Positions 43,673 to 52,844 of a stretch of 64,000 nucleotides of DNA are shown piece by piece. The position numbers were made by a program, and so were the translations under genes. Source of the stretch: Alteribacter populi (GTDB taxonomy: Bacteria; Bacillota; Bacilli; Bacillales; Salisediminibacteriaceae); contig NZ_KZ293963.1 of the NCBI RefSeq assembly GCF_002352765.1, forward strand, positions 3,436,559 to 3,500,558, read 5' to 3'. The notes beneath the pieces were generated by a model that was not told the origin of the DNA, did not search any database, and was given only the letters and a program-made list of their open reading frames with translations. Every line of letters starts with the position of its first letter. Positions within the stretch are counted from its first letter, which is position 1.

Positions 43673-45221
43673 ATGTTGGATTGATTTGATCTTCTGTATT
43701 TTTCAGCTTGCTTCTCGCTTTTTCTCTCTGAGCACCTGAGTTTGGTTTCGGTTTTACTTCTGCTTTAAAGGATTTTAACATTGAAAAGGGCATGACGAAA
43801 AGTACAAGAGTCAATGGAAACGCACTAACGATAATGGCTGTTTGCAGTGCTTCCAACCCTCCTGAGGCCATTAAGACTACGGCCGAGGCTGCTAAGATAA
43901 GTCCCCAGATATATTTAACAACATTTGGAGGTTCTGTGCTTCCGTTTGTTGTTTGCATTCCAAGGACAAACGTAGCAGAATCAGCAGAAGTGATGAAGAA
44001 TGTACTAATGAGAAAGATCGTAATGGCTGCAAGAATCCCGCTTAAAGGCAGTTGTTCGTAAACTAAGAATAATGCCGTTTCTAGAGCCTGTCCTGATACA
44101 TCCAGTCCCATCGTATATTCGTAAAAAATGCCTGTTCCTCCAAAAACGCAGAACCATAGTGTACAGACAAAGGTTGGGGCGAGTAATACAGCAATGACAA
44201 ATTCTCGAACGGTTCTTCCTTTTGAAACGCGTGCAATAAACGTACCGACAAAGGGTGACCAGGCAATCCACCATGCCCAATAAAAGATTGTCCATGCTTG
44301 GAGCCAAGCGGCATTGCCCGAATCAAATGGAGATAAGCGTAGTCCCATTGCAGGTATGTTTTGAATGTAACTTCCTAAGGTGGTTGTATACAAATCTAAT
44401 ATAAAGATCGTAGGTCCAAGAATGATGACCACAGTGAATAAGATAACGGCTAAAGCCATATTCGTATTACTTAAGTATTTAATGCCTTTTTTGATCCCTG
44501 TGCCAGCACTAATTAAAAACAAGATCGTGACAATAGCAATAATGGTAAACTGAATCGTAAAATTATTTGGGATACCAGTTAAATAGCTTAATCCGCCGTT
44601 AATTTGAGCGGCACCTAAGCCGAGTGATGCACATACGCCGAATATCGTGGCAAAAACAGCGACAATATCAATCACGATTCCCGTGCGCCCTTTGACCTTA
44701 TCGCCAAGTAGAGGGCGTAAGGTCGCACTCAGTAAACCTGGATACCCTTTTCTAAATTTAAAATAAGCGAGGGCAAGTGCGATGATCGCGTAAATTGCCC
44801 AAGCATGGAAGCCCCAATGAAGATAGGTATACTGTAAGCTCATGATAGCTGCTTCACCCGTATCTCCTTCGATAAAGGGGGGATTGGCAAAATGTGCAAT
44901 GGGCTCAGAGACGCCAAAAAACAATAAACCGATCCCCATTCCTGCACTAAATAACATCGCAAACCAGGTCGGGCGGCTAAACTCGGGTTGATCATCGTCT
45001 TTGCCGAGTTTGATTTTTCCGTACTTGCTAAAAATGAGGAATAAAGCAAATACGAGAAAGAAGGTGGCTGCGATTTGATAAAACCAACCGAAGTTTTGAA
45101 GGAAGAATGTTAGGGCAACATCCATGACGCTACCTAGATGTTCGGGGGAAACAACACCCCATAAGACAAAAATAACCGACATGACAATAGCAATCCAAAA
45201 AACAGTAGTCACTTTATTCAT
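43671..45221 (-). CDS. BCCT-family glycine betaine/choline/carnitine transporter
   Basis: 516 residues, 12 helices, start ATG 45221 behind AAAGGAGGC. The BCCT signature FYWAWWIAWSPFVGTFIARV, and earlier GMGIGLLFFGVSEP and YLHWGFHAWAIYAI, are clear. It is a sodium- or proton-coupled compatible-solute importer like OpuD. The charged C-terminal tail (about 30 residues) may serve osmosensing. It is monocistronic and fits a halotolerant lifestyle. Confidence 0.93.
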   Translation of the reverse strand: MNKVTTVFWIAIVMSVIFVLWGVVSPEHLGSVMDVALTFFLQNFGWFYQIAATFFLVFALFLIFSKYGKIKLGKDDDQPEFSRPTWFAMLFSAGMGIGLLFFGVSEPIAHFANPPFIEGDTGEAAIMSLQYTYLHWGFHAWAIYAIIALALAYFKFRKGYPGLLSATLRPLLGDKVKGRTGIVIDIVAVFATIFGVCASLGLGAAQINGGLSYLTGIPNNFTIQFTIIAIVTILFLISAGTGIKKGIKYLSNTNMALAVILFTVVIILGPTIFILDLYTTTLGSYIQNIPAMGLRLSPFDSGNAAWLQAWTIFYWAWWIAWSPFVGTFIARVSKGRTVREFVIAVLLAPTFVCTLWFCVFGGTGIFYEYTMGLDVSGQALETALFLVYEQLPLSGILAAITIFLISTFFITSADSATFVLGMQTTNGSTEPPNVVKYIWGLILAASAVVLMASGGLEALQTAIIVSAFPLTLVLFVMPFSMLKSFKAEVKPKPNSGAQREKARSKLKNTEDQINPT

Positions 45222-45283
45222 GGAAATAAAGCCTCCTTTGTCACTATTGTTTTGAACAACGCCTATTTTTATGTAGAGGAATG

Positions 45284-45495
45284 AATTTCATAATTCTGAG
45301 CCCAGGCAGCACAACGGTTCTAAGACATGAAAAAAAGAGCACCTCCCCGAATGTCGAATTTAGTAAGTGACTAAACAAGCGAAATGAAATGGGAGGATAC
45401 CGTCTGTTTAGCACCCTACGTAGTTGGACGGAATCTGCGAGACACCTGCGGAAAAACGGACTAGGTCGAGGCGGCGAGTTTTCGTAATAAAAAAA
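45284..45495 (-). repeat. Dispersed repeat R1, distal-half copy
   Basis: It begins TTTCATAATTCTGAGCCCAG and contains AATGAAATGGGAGGATACCG and TACGTAGTTGGACGGAATCT, which match in reverse the 3' part of the copy at 61203-61480, then GCGGAAAAACGGACTAGGTC. The proximal AT-rich arm is missing. Nothing else is seen up to the SelO gene. Confidence 0.65.
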
Positions 45496-45681
45496 TGTAT
45501 TTCGATAACACCTTTAATTTCAAATTAAGAGCGGCACCTTTGTTTTGATAAGGTATAATAAATTACCAGAAGTATACATTAAAAGAGGCTACCTTCTGTT
45601 AAAATTGAAATAGAGACCATCATAGAATACCTATATTTTTATATTAGGAAACAAATCGTCAAAAGTAGGAAAGGGGATACG

Positions 45682-47157
45682 ATGTCAAAAGGAAAAGAAA
45701 CAATAGAAACAGGGTGGAATTTAGACAACAGCTATGCCGATTTGCCAGAATCATTTTTTACTAGCCTTAATCCAACCCCTGTGCGCTCACCAAAGTTGAT
45801 TATACTCAATCATTCATTGGCAACATCTCTCGGGTTGAACGTTCAGAAGCTGCAAAGCGAAGATAGCGTAGCGGTGTTTGCTGGCAACCAGATTCCTGAA
45901 GGTGCTTCACCTCTTGCTCAGGCTTACGCGGGGCATCAATTCGAGCATTTTACCATGTTAGGAGACGGCCGGGCTCTGCTACTAGGGGAGCAGGTTACTC
46001 CTGAGGGTGAGAGGGTTGATATTCAGCTCAAGGGTTCAGGGAGAACGCCATACTCCCGCGGGGGCGATGGTCGAGCGGGACTCGGACCGATGTTGCGCGA
46101 ATATATCATCAGCGAAGCCATGCATGCGCTTGGTATTCCCACCAACCGAAGCTTAGCGGTGGTGACTACTGGTGAGTCAGTCATCCGCGAAACCGATCAG
46201 CCTGGTGCTATTCTGACTCGTGTGGCTACCAGTCATTTGCGCGTAGGTACGTTTCAATATGCCGCAAAATGGGGCACAGTTGAGGAACTCCAGGTGCTGG
46301 CTGACTATACACTACAGCGGCATTTTCCAAACGTTGTAGATGATGATAACAGATATTTATCCCTACTTCAGGAAGTGATCAAGCGTCAGGCCGCGCTAAT
46401 TGCCAAATGGCAACTGGTTGGCTTTGTTCACGGGGTAATGAACACGGATAACATGACCATTAGTGGAGAAACCATTGATTATGGTCCTTGCGCCTTCATG
46501 GATGTCTATGACCCGGCAACGGTATTCAGTTCCATTGACATGCAAGGGCGCTATGCCTATGGCAATCAGCCGCCTATTGCCGGTTGGAATCTCGCGCGAT
46601 TTGCTGAAACCCTATTGCCGCTGTTGCATGACGATCAAGAGCAGGCTATTAAACTGGCTCAGGATGAGATTTCAGATTTTGCGAAGTTGTATCACTCTCA
46701 TTGGCTCGCAGGAATGAGGGCAAAGCTGGGGATATTTAACGAAGAGGCAGAGGATGAAACCATTATTGAAGACCTCCTCAGTATGATGCAGAAGTATCGT
46801 GCGGACTATACGAATACCTTCGTGGCATTAACGTTTGATAAGTCGGAAGATACGGTCCTGTTTGATACTGAAGAATTTACTAAGTGGCATGAGCAGTGGC
46901 AGGCGAGACTAGGCAGGCAGGAGGAATCGAAAGTTTCCTCGCGTGATTTGATGCAAAACAGTAATCCTGCGCTAATCCCTCGGAACCACCGAGTAGAAGC
47001 GGCACTAGAAGCCGCCGTGAACCAAGGAGACTACAGCGTGATGGAGCGGTTACTGGATGTGCTTTCAAGCCCATACGCACACTCGCCTGCACAGGCTGAG
47101 TACGCCACACCTCCTGAGCCATCAAGCCGTCCTTATCGAACCTATTGCGGCACATGA
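45682..47157 (+). CDS. selO: Protein adenylyltransferase SelO (YdiU family)
   Basis: 491 residues, full length for the family. The pseudokinase-like fold has PEGASPLAQAYAGHQFEHF, GDGRALLLGE, the nucleotide loop KGSGRTPYSRGGDGRAGLGP, catalytic/metal segment HGVMNTDNMTISGETIDYGP and the end PYRTYCGT with a conserved Cys. SelO transfers AMP to hydroxyl side chains of proteins in redox regulation (established family function). A single gene, SD AAAGGGGATACG. Confidence 0.93.
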   Translation: MSKGKETIETGWNLDNSYADLPESFFTSLNPTPVRSPKLIILNHSLATSLGLNVQKLQSEDSVAVFAGNQIPEGASPLAQAYAGHQFEHFTMLGDGRALLLGEQVTPEGERVDIQLKGSGRTPYSRGGDGRAGLGPMLREYIISEAMHALGIPTNRSLAVVTTGESVIRETDQPGAILTRVATSHLRVGTFQYAAKWGTVEELQVLADYTLQRHFPNVVDDDNRYLSLLQEVIKRQAALIAKWQLVGFVHGVMNTDNMTISGETIDYGPCAFMDVYDPATVFSSIDMQGRYAYGNQPPIAGWNLARFAETLLPLLHDDQEQAIKLAQDEISDFAKLYHSHWLAGMRAKLGIFNEEAEDETIIEDLLSMMQKYRADYTNTFVALTFDKSEDTVLFDTEEFTKWHEQWQARLGRQEESKVSSRDLMQNSNPALIPRNHRVEAALEAAVNQGDYSVMERLLDVLSSPYAHSPAQAEYATPPEPSSRPYRTYCGT

Positions 47158-47231
47158 TATTTCTGCTTTTTTAATCAAGCTGACATCATGTCAGATTAGA
47201 AGTGATATCGATTCAAATCATCCAATGAGGG

Positions 47232-47263
47232 GTGGGCTCTTTTATGAGTTCACTCTTTTTTTT
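47232..47263 (+). terminator. Terminator after selO
   Basis: GTGGGCTC pairs (two G-U) with GAGTTCAC, followed by TCTTTTTTTTT. Confidence 0.6.
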
Positions 47264-47406
47264 GCGCCTAGAAAAATTGCTCAAAACGTCATCGAGGGGT
47301 ATAAATCTTTTTCGTTTGTTTGACTCATAGTTTAATCAGCAAGGGAAAATGTGTGTGAATGGAGAAGTAGTTGAAGAAAAGATCCAAAAGGGGAGGACAA
47401 TAAAAT

Positions 47407-47886
47407 ATGGTTCATGCAAATAAGGTATTATTAGATCAATTGTTAGCTAATGCTAATGACCCTAGTTGGTATGTATCATTTCAAGATTCCGTTGACAATT
47501 TAACAGAAGAAGAAGCATGTTGGATGCCAAATGAAAATAGCTATAGTATCGCTGCAATTATTCAGCATCTCATTTATTGGAATGAAACGTGGCAAACGAG
47601 ATATCTGAATGATCACGTCAATGCTGTTCCACGATTAGAGGATAACAACGATAGTTTTTTTATTCCTGAAGATAAGACTTTTCATGAGCTTAAAGATGAA
47701 TTATTAACGGTCTTATTGCGATGGCAAGATTTACTCACGGAAGAAAAGGTAGAGACGGAAGTCAAGGGGTTTCCAATTCAAGCTGAATGGTGGGAGTTAA
47801 TTGCAAATGCCGCTACACATAATGCCTACCACATCGGTCAAATCGTGTATATTCGGAAGCTGCAAAGGAGCTGGAGAAATTCATAA
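47407..47886 (+). CDS. DinB-family protein
   Basis: 159 residues, start ATG 47407 behind GGGAGGACAA. Helical bundle with His ligands in SIAAIIQHLIYWNETWQTRY and in NAATHNAYHIGQIVYIRKLQ, the typical HxxxH...YHxGQ pattern. Probably a metal-dependent thiol transferase or hydrolase; exact role unknown. It is related in fold to the genes at 12696 (broken) and 30704. Confidence 0.82.
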   Translation: MVHANKVLLDQLLANANDPSWYVSFQDSVDNLTEEEACWMPNENSYSIAAIIQHLIYWNETWQTRYLNDHVNAVPRLEDNNDSFFIPEDKTFHELKDELLTVLLRWQDLLTEEKVETEVKGFPIQAEWWELIANAATHNAYHIGQIVYIRKLQRSWRNS

Positions 47887-48031
47887 GCCTATAAACAACG
47901 GTATACCAACTGAAGGGATTCAAAGCTTACTTGTACGTGAAAAAAAGTGGTCCGATAAAGAACGATGTACTGCTCAACGGAAACGTAAGCTAGAATGATT
48001 AACAAGATATGCGATAAAAACATGAGGTAGA

Positions 48032-48067
48032 GGCACACGTTTAATTGATCTATTGTGTGTCTTTTTT
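48032..48067 (+). terminator. Candidate terminator after the DinB gene
   Basis: GGCACAC (48032-48038) pairs with GTGTGTC (48055-48061), then TTTTTT. The rest of 47887-48195 shows no gene. Confidence 0.55.
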
Positions 48068-48195
48068 GTATTTGGTTTTTATGGTTAAATAAATGAACAA
48101 AAATATAGCAATCCAGAAGAAAGATCTTCATATACCATATGGTAGAATGTGTGCAAAGGTATTCCAATTGAAAAAAGTTCAAAGGGGATGAAGGG

Positions 48196-48933
48196 ATGAA
48201 CGATCAATCGCATGGATGCTGTAATGCTAATGAAAGTGGTAGAAGCTCTTCTAAAAACAGTGAAATTAGCAGGTCGAGGATCGTCTCAAGAGAAGAGTGG
48301 CAGGAGGCTCACCAGGCGTTTTTAGAGGAAGAAAAAGCATTTACTCGCGCCCGTGATGAACTGAACGCTAAACGTCGTCAATTACCGATGATGGAAGTTA
48401 CTAAACGATACGTTTTTAATGGAACAAATGGAACGTCAAGCTTACATGACTTATTTGCTGGTCGCCGCCAGCTCATTGTTTATCATTTTATGTTCGATCC
48501 GGGTTGGAAGGAAGGCTGCGATGGCTGTTCTATGATGGTGGATAACATGGGACACCCCTCTCATTTGAATGCTCGTGACACAACGCTTGTCTTAATATCT
48601 AGAGCACCACTCGACAAGGTTGAACCGTTTAAGGCTCGAATGGGTTGGACTATCCCTTGGTATTCGTCATTCTCCAGCGAATTCAATCGTGATTTTGGCG
48701 CAACAACTGAGAATGGTGAAACGCACGGTTATAGTGTTTTTCTATTAGATGACAATCGGATCTATCATACCTACTCATCTTGGAGACGCGGGGTTGAATA
48801 CTTGGGTAGTAATTGGAGTTATTTGGATATGACACCACTCGGTCGACAAGAATTGTGGGAAGAGTCCCCGTCATGGGTTAATCAAACGGCCACATATGAA
48901 TGGTGGCGTCATCACGATCGCTATGAAAAGTAG
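48196..48933 (+). CDS. DUF899 thioredoxin-like protein
   Basis: 245 residues, start ATG 48196 behind AAAGGGGATGAAGGG. The DUF899 hallmarks are SREEWQEAHQAFLEEEKAF, the ELNAKRRQLPM segment, YHFMFDPGWKEGCDGCSMM with a CxxC motif at about 112-115, and the end GRQELWEESPSWV. The fold is predicted thioredoxin-like; function unknown. The N-terminal 25 residues are Ser/Asn-rich and contain an extra CC pair. It is monocistronic. Confidence 0.88.
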   Translation: MNDQSHGCCNANESGRSSSKNSEISRSRIVSREEWQEAHQAFLEEEKAFTRARDELNAKRRQLPMMEVTKRYVFNGTNGTSSLHDLFAGRRQLIVYHFMFDPGWKEGCDGCSMMVDNMGHPSHLNARDTTLVLISRAPLDKVEPFKARMGWTIPWYSSFSSEFNRDFGATTENGETHGYSVFLLDDNRIYHTYSSWRRGVEYLGSNWSYLDMTPLGRQELWEESPSWVNQTATYEWWRHHDRYEK

Positions 48934-49020
48934 TGAAATTCAAATTCATAAATATCAAGTGGATTTCCACTAGAATGGAATAAGTGCGATGAAGTAGAAA
49001 GTGCATCACTTCTACCGATT

Positions 49021-49047
49021 AGCCCGTATATCTTCATATACCGGGCT
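49021..49047 (+). terminator. Terminator after the DUF899 gene
   Basis: AGCCCGTATAT pairs with ATATACCGGGCT (one bulge) around CTTC, then GTTTCTTTT. Confidence 0.7.
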
Positions 49048-49066
49048 GTTTCTTTTGGAATGGCTG

Positions 49067-49158
49067 TCTTCGTAAAGTTTGTTGCTTTTTGAGGGCAAGC
49101 GTACGCTTGCCTAACGCTCAAAAAACAAATAGCAACAATCTTTTAGAAAAGAGCTTTT
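49067..49158 (+). repeat. Palindromic dispersed repeat R2
   Basis: Left arm TCGTAAAGTTTGTTGCTTTT and right arm AGCAACAATCTTTTAGAAAA GAGCTTT (49131-49158) are imperfect inverted repeats; an inner perfect palindrome AAGCGTACGCTT lies between GAGGGC and GCCTAACGCTC. The right arm matches 5745-5771 almost exactly. It sits directly upstream of the dehydrogenase gene. Confidence 0.65.
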
Positions 49159-49209
49159 TGAATAAATGCGATAAAATAGAGAAAATGAATTCAGGGAGGG
49201 ACTTTGGTT

Positions 49210-50151
49210 ATGGAAATTAGCAATATTTTATTTGCAAGTCCTATGTATAAAGAGATCGAAACCATTTTAAAAAACAAAGATGTCAATCAGAGTAAACAGT
49301 TTCGGTTTCTTTCGGAAGAAGACGTCACGGAAGAAGATTATGGATGGGCAGATGCTTTTGTAGCGTTTAAGCGGCCGGATAATTTTACATTTGGCAACAT
49401 CAAATGGGTTCATTCTCTCGGAGCCGGAGTCGATAAAATTCTCAAAGACATCGACTGGAAAGATGATGTTGTTTTAACGAGGATGGTCAGTTCTTTTGGT
49501 CAAAAAATAAGTGAGTATTGCATAAGCTATATTTTACGTGATTCGCAACATCACGATCAATATGAGGATTGGCAATCTAAGAAAGAGTGGAATCAGCTTG
49601 CACCAACGCCGCTACATGAAAAACAAGTCGTTGTTTATGGCACAGGGGTGATTGGCCAAGAAGTAGCCAAAACGCTTGCCTATTTCGGCGTGAAAGTTTT
49701 CGGAGTTTCCCTCAGCGGTAATTCAAAAGAACCTTTCACAGACGTTTTTTCTTCAGAAGACGAAGGTCACCATGCTTTGTCAGAAGCCGATTATGTGATT
49801 AATACAATACCGTTAACAGAAAAAACGAGAAAAATGTTTGATGAATCTCTGTTTAATAAATGTGAGAATGTCGTTTTCATTAACGTAGGACGTGGGGAAT
49901 CCGTTGACAATCAAGTATTAATGGAAGCTTTACATAAAGGGAATGTAAGAAAGGCTATTTTAGATGTCTTTCAAGACGAGCCTCTTCCAGAAAATGATCC
50001 GTTCTGGACACATCCAAATGTCGTTGTGACACCGCACATTTCTGCTGTCACGACACCTGAAGAAGGGGTGGATTGCTTTTTGGAAACATTAGATCATATC
50101 GAAAATAATAACCCGGTTCCTAATCTAGTTGATCTTAAAAAGGGATTCTAA
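49210..50151 (+). CDS. D-2-hydroxyacid dehydrogenase
   Basis: 313 residues from ATG 49210, 9 bp after GGGAGGG; an upstream TTG is too close to that site. NAD-binding motif VVYGTGVIGQEVAKTLAYFG, then INTIPLTEKTRKMFDE, INVGRGESVDN (Arg), LDVFQDEPLPENDPFW (Glu) and TPHISAV (His) form the active site. The N-terminal half is divergent, as in the GhrA/YpM-like branch. Substrate is probably a small 2-oxo acid such as glyoxylate or hydroxypyruvate (inference). Confidence 0.88.
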   Translation: MEISNILFASPMYKEIETILKNKDVNQSKQFRFLSEEDVTEEDYGWADAFVAFKRPDNFTFGNIKWVHSLGAGVDKILKDIDWKDDVVLTRMVSSFGQKISEYCISYILRDSQHHDQYEDWQSKKEWNQLAPTPLHEKQVVVYGTGVIGQEVAKTLAYFGVKVFGVSLSGNSKEPFTDVFSSEDEGHHALSEADYVINTIPLTEKTRKMFDESLFNKCENVVFINVGRGESVDNQVLMEALHKGNVRKAILDVFQDEPLPENDPFWTHPNVVVTPHISAVTTPEEGVDCFLETLDHIENNNPVPNLVDLKKGF

Positions 50152-50194
50152 TAAATGAGCCTTTGTAGGTAGTGTGGTGCGCGTTATTTGTCGA

Positions 50195-50275
50195 ATCGCC
50201 GATATCAGTGCTATTTCCGCCGATATAAGACCAATTTCCGCTGATATATTGACTATTTGCGCTGATACAATACGA
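50195..50275. repeat. 21-bp-phased degenerate repeat (CGCYGATATNNNNACTATTTC unit)
   Basis: GATA(T/C) begins at 50201, 50222, 50243 and 50264, exactly 21 bp apart; each is preceded by CGCC or CGCT. It lies between the dehydrogenase and kinase genes. On the minus strand it reads as seven-residue repeats of the YISGNWS type, but no gene is supported there. Confidence 0.8.
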
Positions 50276-50309
50276 AAACAGCCAATATTTAAAATAGGGG
50301 ATGAATGAG

Positions 50310-50933
50310 ATGTTCATAAACGAGCTGGCAGAAAAATTATATTTTCAATTTTCAACACGTTCTATTAAAGATCGTCCTCTAATCGTCGGAATAGATGGAT
50401 TAAGTGGAGCAGGAAAAACGACATTAGTAAAAAAAATTGAACAAGAATTAAATGATAATAACTGTGAGGTAGTCACTTTTCACCTTGATGACCACATTGT
50501 TGAAAGGAATAAACGATACCAAACAGGACATGAAGAATGGTATGAATATTATTACTTACAATGGGATATTAAAAGGTTGACAACCCATTTATTTGAACTA
50601 CTACATACTAGTTGTAACAAAATATTTTTACCTTTTTACGATAAATCTACTGATTCAACTTCAACTAAACAAATAACAGTAGCATCTGACAGTATTGTTC
50701 TTATTGAAGGTATATTTCTACAAAGACAAGAATGGAGAAGGTTTTACGATTTTATTATTTTTTTAGACTGTCCTCGTGAATTGAGGTATAAGAGATCTTT
50801 AAATCGTGATTCGTATATCGGAAATTATCCAGCAAGGCTTAATAAGTATAAGCGGAGATACTGGTTAGCAGAAAAACATTACTTAGATATAGTAAAACCA
50901 GTTAGAAATGCAGATTTAGTATATAATGCATAA
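50310..50933 (+). CDS. P-loop kinase, uridine-kinase-like
   Basis: 207 residues from ATG 50310, which is 9 bp after AGGGG; the ATG at 50301 abuts that site. Walker A GIDGLSGAGKTTLVKK at about 27-42, FHLDDH as the substrate/metal motif, SIVLIEGIFLQRQEW as Walker B, and a lid with RELRYKRSLNRD. It resembles the uridine kinase/phosphoribulokinase family found in bacilli. The substrate is unknown. Confidence 0.82.
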   Translation: MFINELAEKLYFQFSTRSIKDRPLIVGIDGLSGAGKTTLVKKIEQELNDNNCEVVTFHLDDHIVERNKRYQTGHEEWYEYYYLQWDIKRLTTHLFELLHTSCNKIFLPFYDKSTDSTSTKQITVASDSIVLIEGIFLQRQEWRRFYDFIIFLDCPRELRYKRSLNRDSYIGNYPARLNKYKRRYWLAEKHYLDIVKPVRNADLVYNA

Positions 50934-51362
50934 ATATAAACAACTGTTAGGATAAGTGTGTATGTGTCAACTGAAGAACCATTTGCTTTTTCAGTATCTT
51001 TGCGTTGTTCCACAAACAGCCGCGAATTGTGAAAATAGAAGTAAAAGATCAATACATATTGTCATGTAATATGTATCGCTCTTTATTTTTTATGACTTTT
51101 TTAATACATCCAGTAATCGTATTCGCTGCATTGTCCCCTCCATTTGTCCTTGCAGTCATATTGATAAGTATGTATCGCATTGATTAGAATTGAGTATAGA
51201 CGATGACTTTACGTGAATCGCAAGCTAAATATTAAATTAGGCTTTTTACACTTGCGCTTACCCTTCCGTTAAACTTAAAATGTAACGCTCTTTCATTATT
51301 GGAATCCTGTAGTTTGAATACAAAAAGAGTTTCATTATTTATCTTTCGAGGGGGATAATAGA
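50934..51362. other. Gene-free stretch, one doubtful small frame
   Basis: About 430 bp. A 60-codon frame at 51005-51187 encodes a hydrophobic C-terminal half (TFLIHPVIVFAALSPPF), but there is no ribosome site, so it is not called. No RNA structure or repeat was recognised. The SD for the next gene is CGAGGGGGA. Confidence 0.4.
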
Positions 51363-51986
51363 ATGAAGACGCCAAAAATCTTATTTATTGGGGACAGTAT
51401 AACCGATTGTGGAAGATTAGAAGATCAGGATGGTTTGGGATATGGTTATGTAAGACTTTTGCATGATTATTTGGTGACAACATATCCATCTACTAGCTTT
51501 CAAATCGTGAATGTAGGGATAAGTGGAAATCGAATTATTGACTTGGCTGAAAGGTGGCAATCAGATGTGATAGACCATCAGCCAGATTTCGTTTCAATAT
51601 CAATTGGAATAAATGATGTATGGAGACAACTTGATCGTCCAGAAATGGAACAAGTAACTCCTGAAGAATATCATCAAATTTACGTAGAGTTATTAACAAA
51701 AGTCAGAGGCCAAACCAATGCTAAAATCTTTTTAATGGAACCAACCATTATTGGGGAGGATACTGACTCAACTGGTAATAAGATGTTATTAGATTATGTA
51801 GAGATCGTAAATAAAGTCGCAGAGCAGTTTGAAGAAACTGTCATACCAACGCATAAAGCGTTTAACCAGTATTTACAATCCAAAGCCAATCATCAGCTAA
51901 CGACAGATAGTGTACACATGAATTCAATGGGGAATATGTTAATTGCTACTACCTGGCTGAGAGCAGTAGAAGATCAATTACGATAA
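51363..51986 (+). CDS. SGNH/GDSL hydrolase
   Basis: 207 residues with all four SGNH blocks: GDSITD (Ser), NVGISGNRI (Gly), GINDVWR (Asn), and DSVHMNSMGN (Asp-His). It has no signal peptide, so it is likely cytosolic, acting as an esterase or sugar acetyl-esterase. It starts at ATG 51363 behind CGAGGGGG. Single gene. Confidence 0.9.
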   Translation: MKTPKILFIGDSITDCGRLEDQDGLGYGYVRLLHDYLVTTYPSTSFQIVNVGISGNRIIDLAERWQSDVIDHQPDFVSISIGINDVWRQLDRPEMEQVTPEEYHQIYVELLTKVRGQTNAKIFLMEPTIIGEDTDSTGNKMLLDYVEIVNKVAEQFEETVIPTHKAFNQYLQSKANHQLTTDSVHMNSMGNMLIATTWLRAVEDQLR

Positions 51987-52019
51987 ATTACCATAAGAGT
52001 TAAAAAAGGCTACGATGTC

Positions 52020-52080
52020 TTGCTCGTCGCTCTGGTGCTCGAAAACTTCGCCGCCGCGACCTAATCGGCTCTTTTTATAC
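52020..52080. repeat. Fragment of repeat R1
   Basis: CTCGAAAACTTCGCCGCCGC and GACCTAATCGG match in reverse the 3' edge of the copy ending at 45495 (GGTCGAGGCGGCGAGTTTTC). It is degenerate, and no full element is present. Confidence 0.45.
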
Positions 52081-52157
52081 TCCTTTTTGAACACGCACTA
52101 TTATGGAAACTAATAGAGGTTATCAGAAAGTATTATTTTAGCGAATTCGCTTTTGTA

Positions 52158-52646
52158 TCAACTGATCGACAACAACGCTAGAATATCTTTCTCGATTTTT
52201 TTCGGAGAAGTTTGTGGGGAATAGCGCTTTACGACTTGACCTTTAGGATCGATTAGAAATTTAGTAAAATTCCATTTGATTTCAGAGCTTAGAAGCCCTT
52301 TTTGTTCGCTTTTCAAATGCTTGTATAATGGATGGGCATTTTCACCGTTCACCTTGATTTTTGCAAATAGTGGAAAGGTGACACCGAAGTTAATTTCACA
52401 GGAGTCGGTCATATCTTTGTCTGCTACCGGCTCTTGGTTCATAAATTGATTGCACGGAAATCCGAGAACAGCGAGCCCTTGGTTTTGATAGGCTTGGTGT
52501 AAGTCCTCTAGTTCTTTAAATTGCCGCGCTAAACCGCATTTCGTTGCTGTATTGACAATGATCATTGGTCTGCCTTTATACGATTCTAGTGACATCTCTT
52601 CACCATTTGGTGTCTTTACTGAAAAGGCGTGTACTGTTGTTGCCAT
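52158..52646 (-). CDS. Glutathione peroxidase family protein (BsaA-like)
   Basis: 162 residues from ATG 52646 behind TAGGAGGAGA; an upstream in-frame start is not supported. Peroxidatic Cys 37 in NTATKCGLA, Gln in GFPCNQFMNQEP (with the resolving Cys), and Trp in KWNFTKFLID make the catalytic tetrad. In bacilli such enzymes use thioredoxin or bacillithiol rather than glutathione (family knowledge). Cytosolic peroxide defence. Confidence 0.92.
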   Translation of the reverse strand: MATTVHAFSVKTPNGEEMSLESYKGRPMIIVNTATKCGLARQFKELEDLHQAYQNQGLAVLGFPCNQFMNQEPVADKDMTDSCEINFGVTFPLFAKIKVNGENAHPLYKHLKSEQKGLLSSEIKWNFTKFLIDPKGQVVKRYSPQTSPKKIEKDILALLSIS

Positions 52647-52803
52647 GATATCTCCTCCTATGTAAGTACTCATTATCTTTATTGTACTTGTCGTTGCTTT
52701 GAGCGAACAACAATAAATTTAGATAGGTCGACTGGTCTTAAAGCTTTAATAGGATAACGTAAACGAGGTGAGTGGTACAGGTAGAAGAGTAGCTAACCAA
52801 ACA

Positions 52804-52828
52804 AGCCAGCGGATTAATCCGACTGGCT
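52804..52828 (-). terminator. Terminator of the 497-residue subtilase gene
   Basis: On the minus strand AGCCAGTCGGA pairs with TCCGCTGGCT around TTAA, followed by TGTTTGG. Located 17 bp after the stop. Confidence 0.7.
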
Positions 52829-52844
52829 CGTTCTTTCGTACTTA

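Noticed and set aside
47057..47323. 88-codon frame beyond selO
   Set aside because: It overlaps the SelO C-terminus in another frame and runs through the terminator.
51005..51187. 60-codon hydrophobic frame
   Set aside because: It has no ribosome site and no recognisable family; it may be chance in an AT-rich gap.
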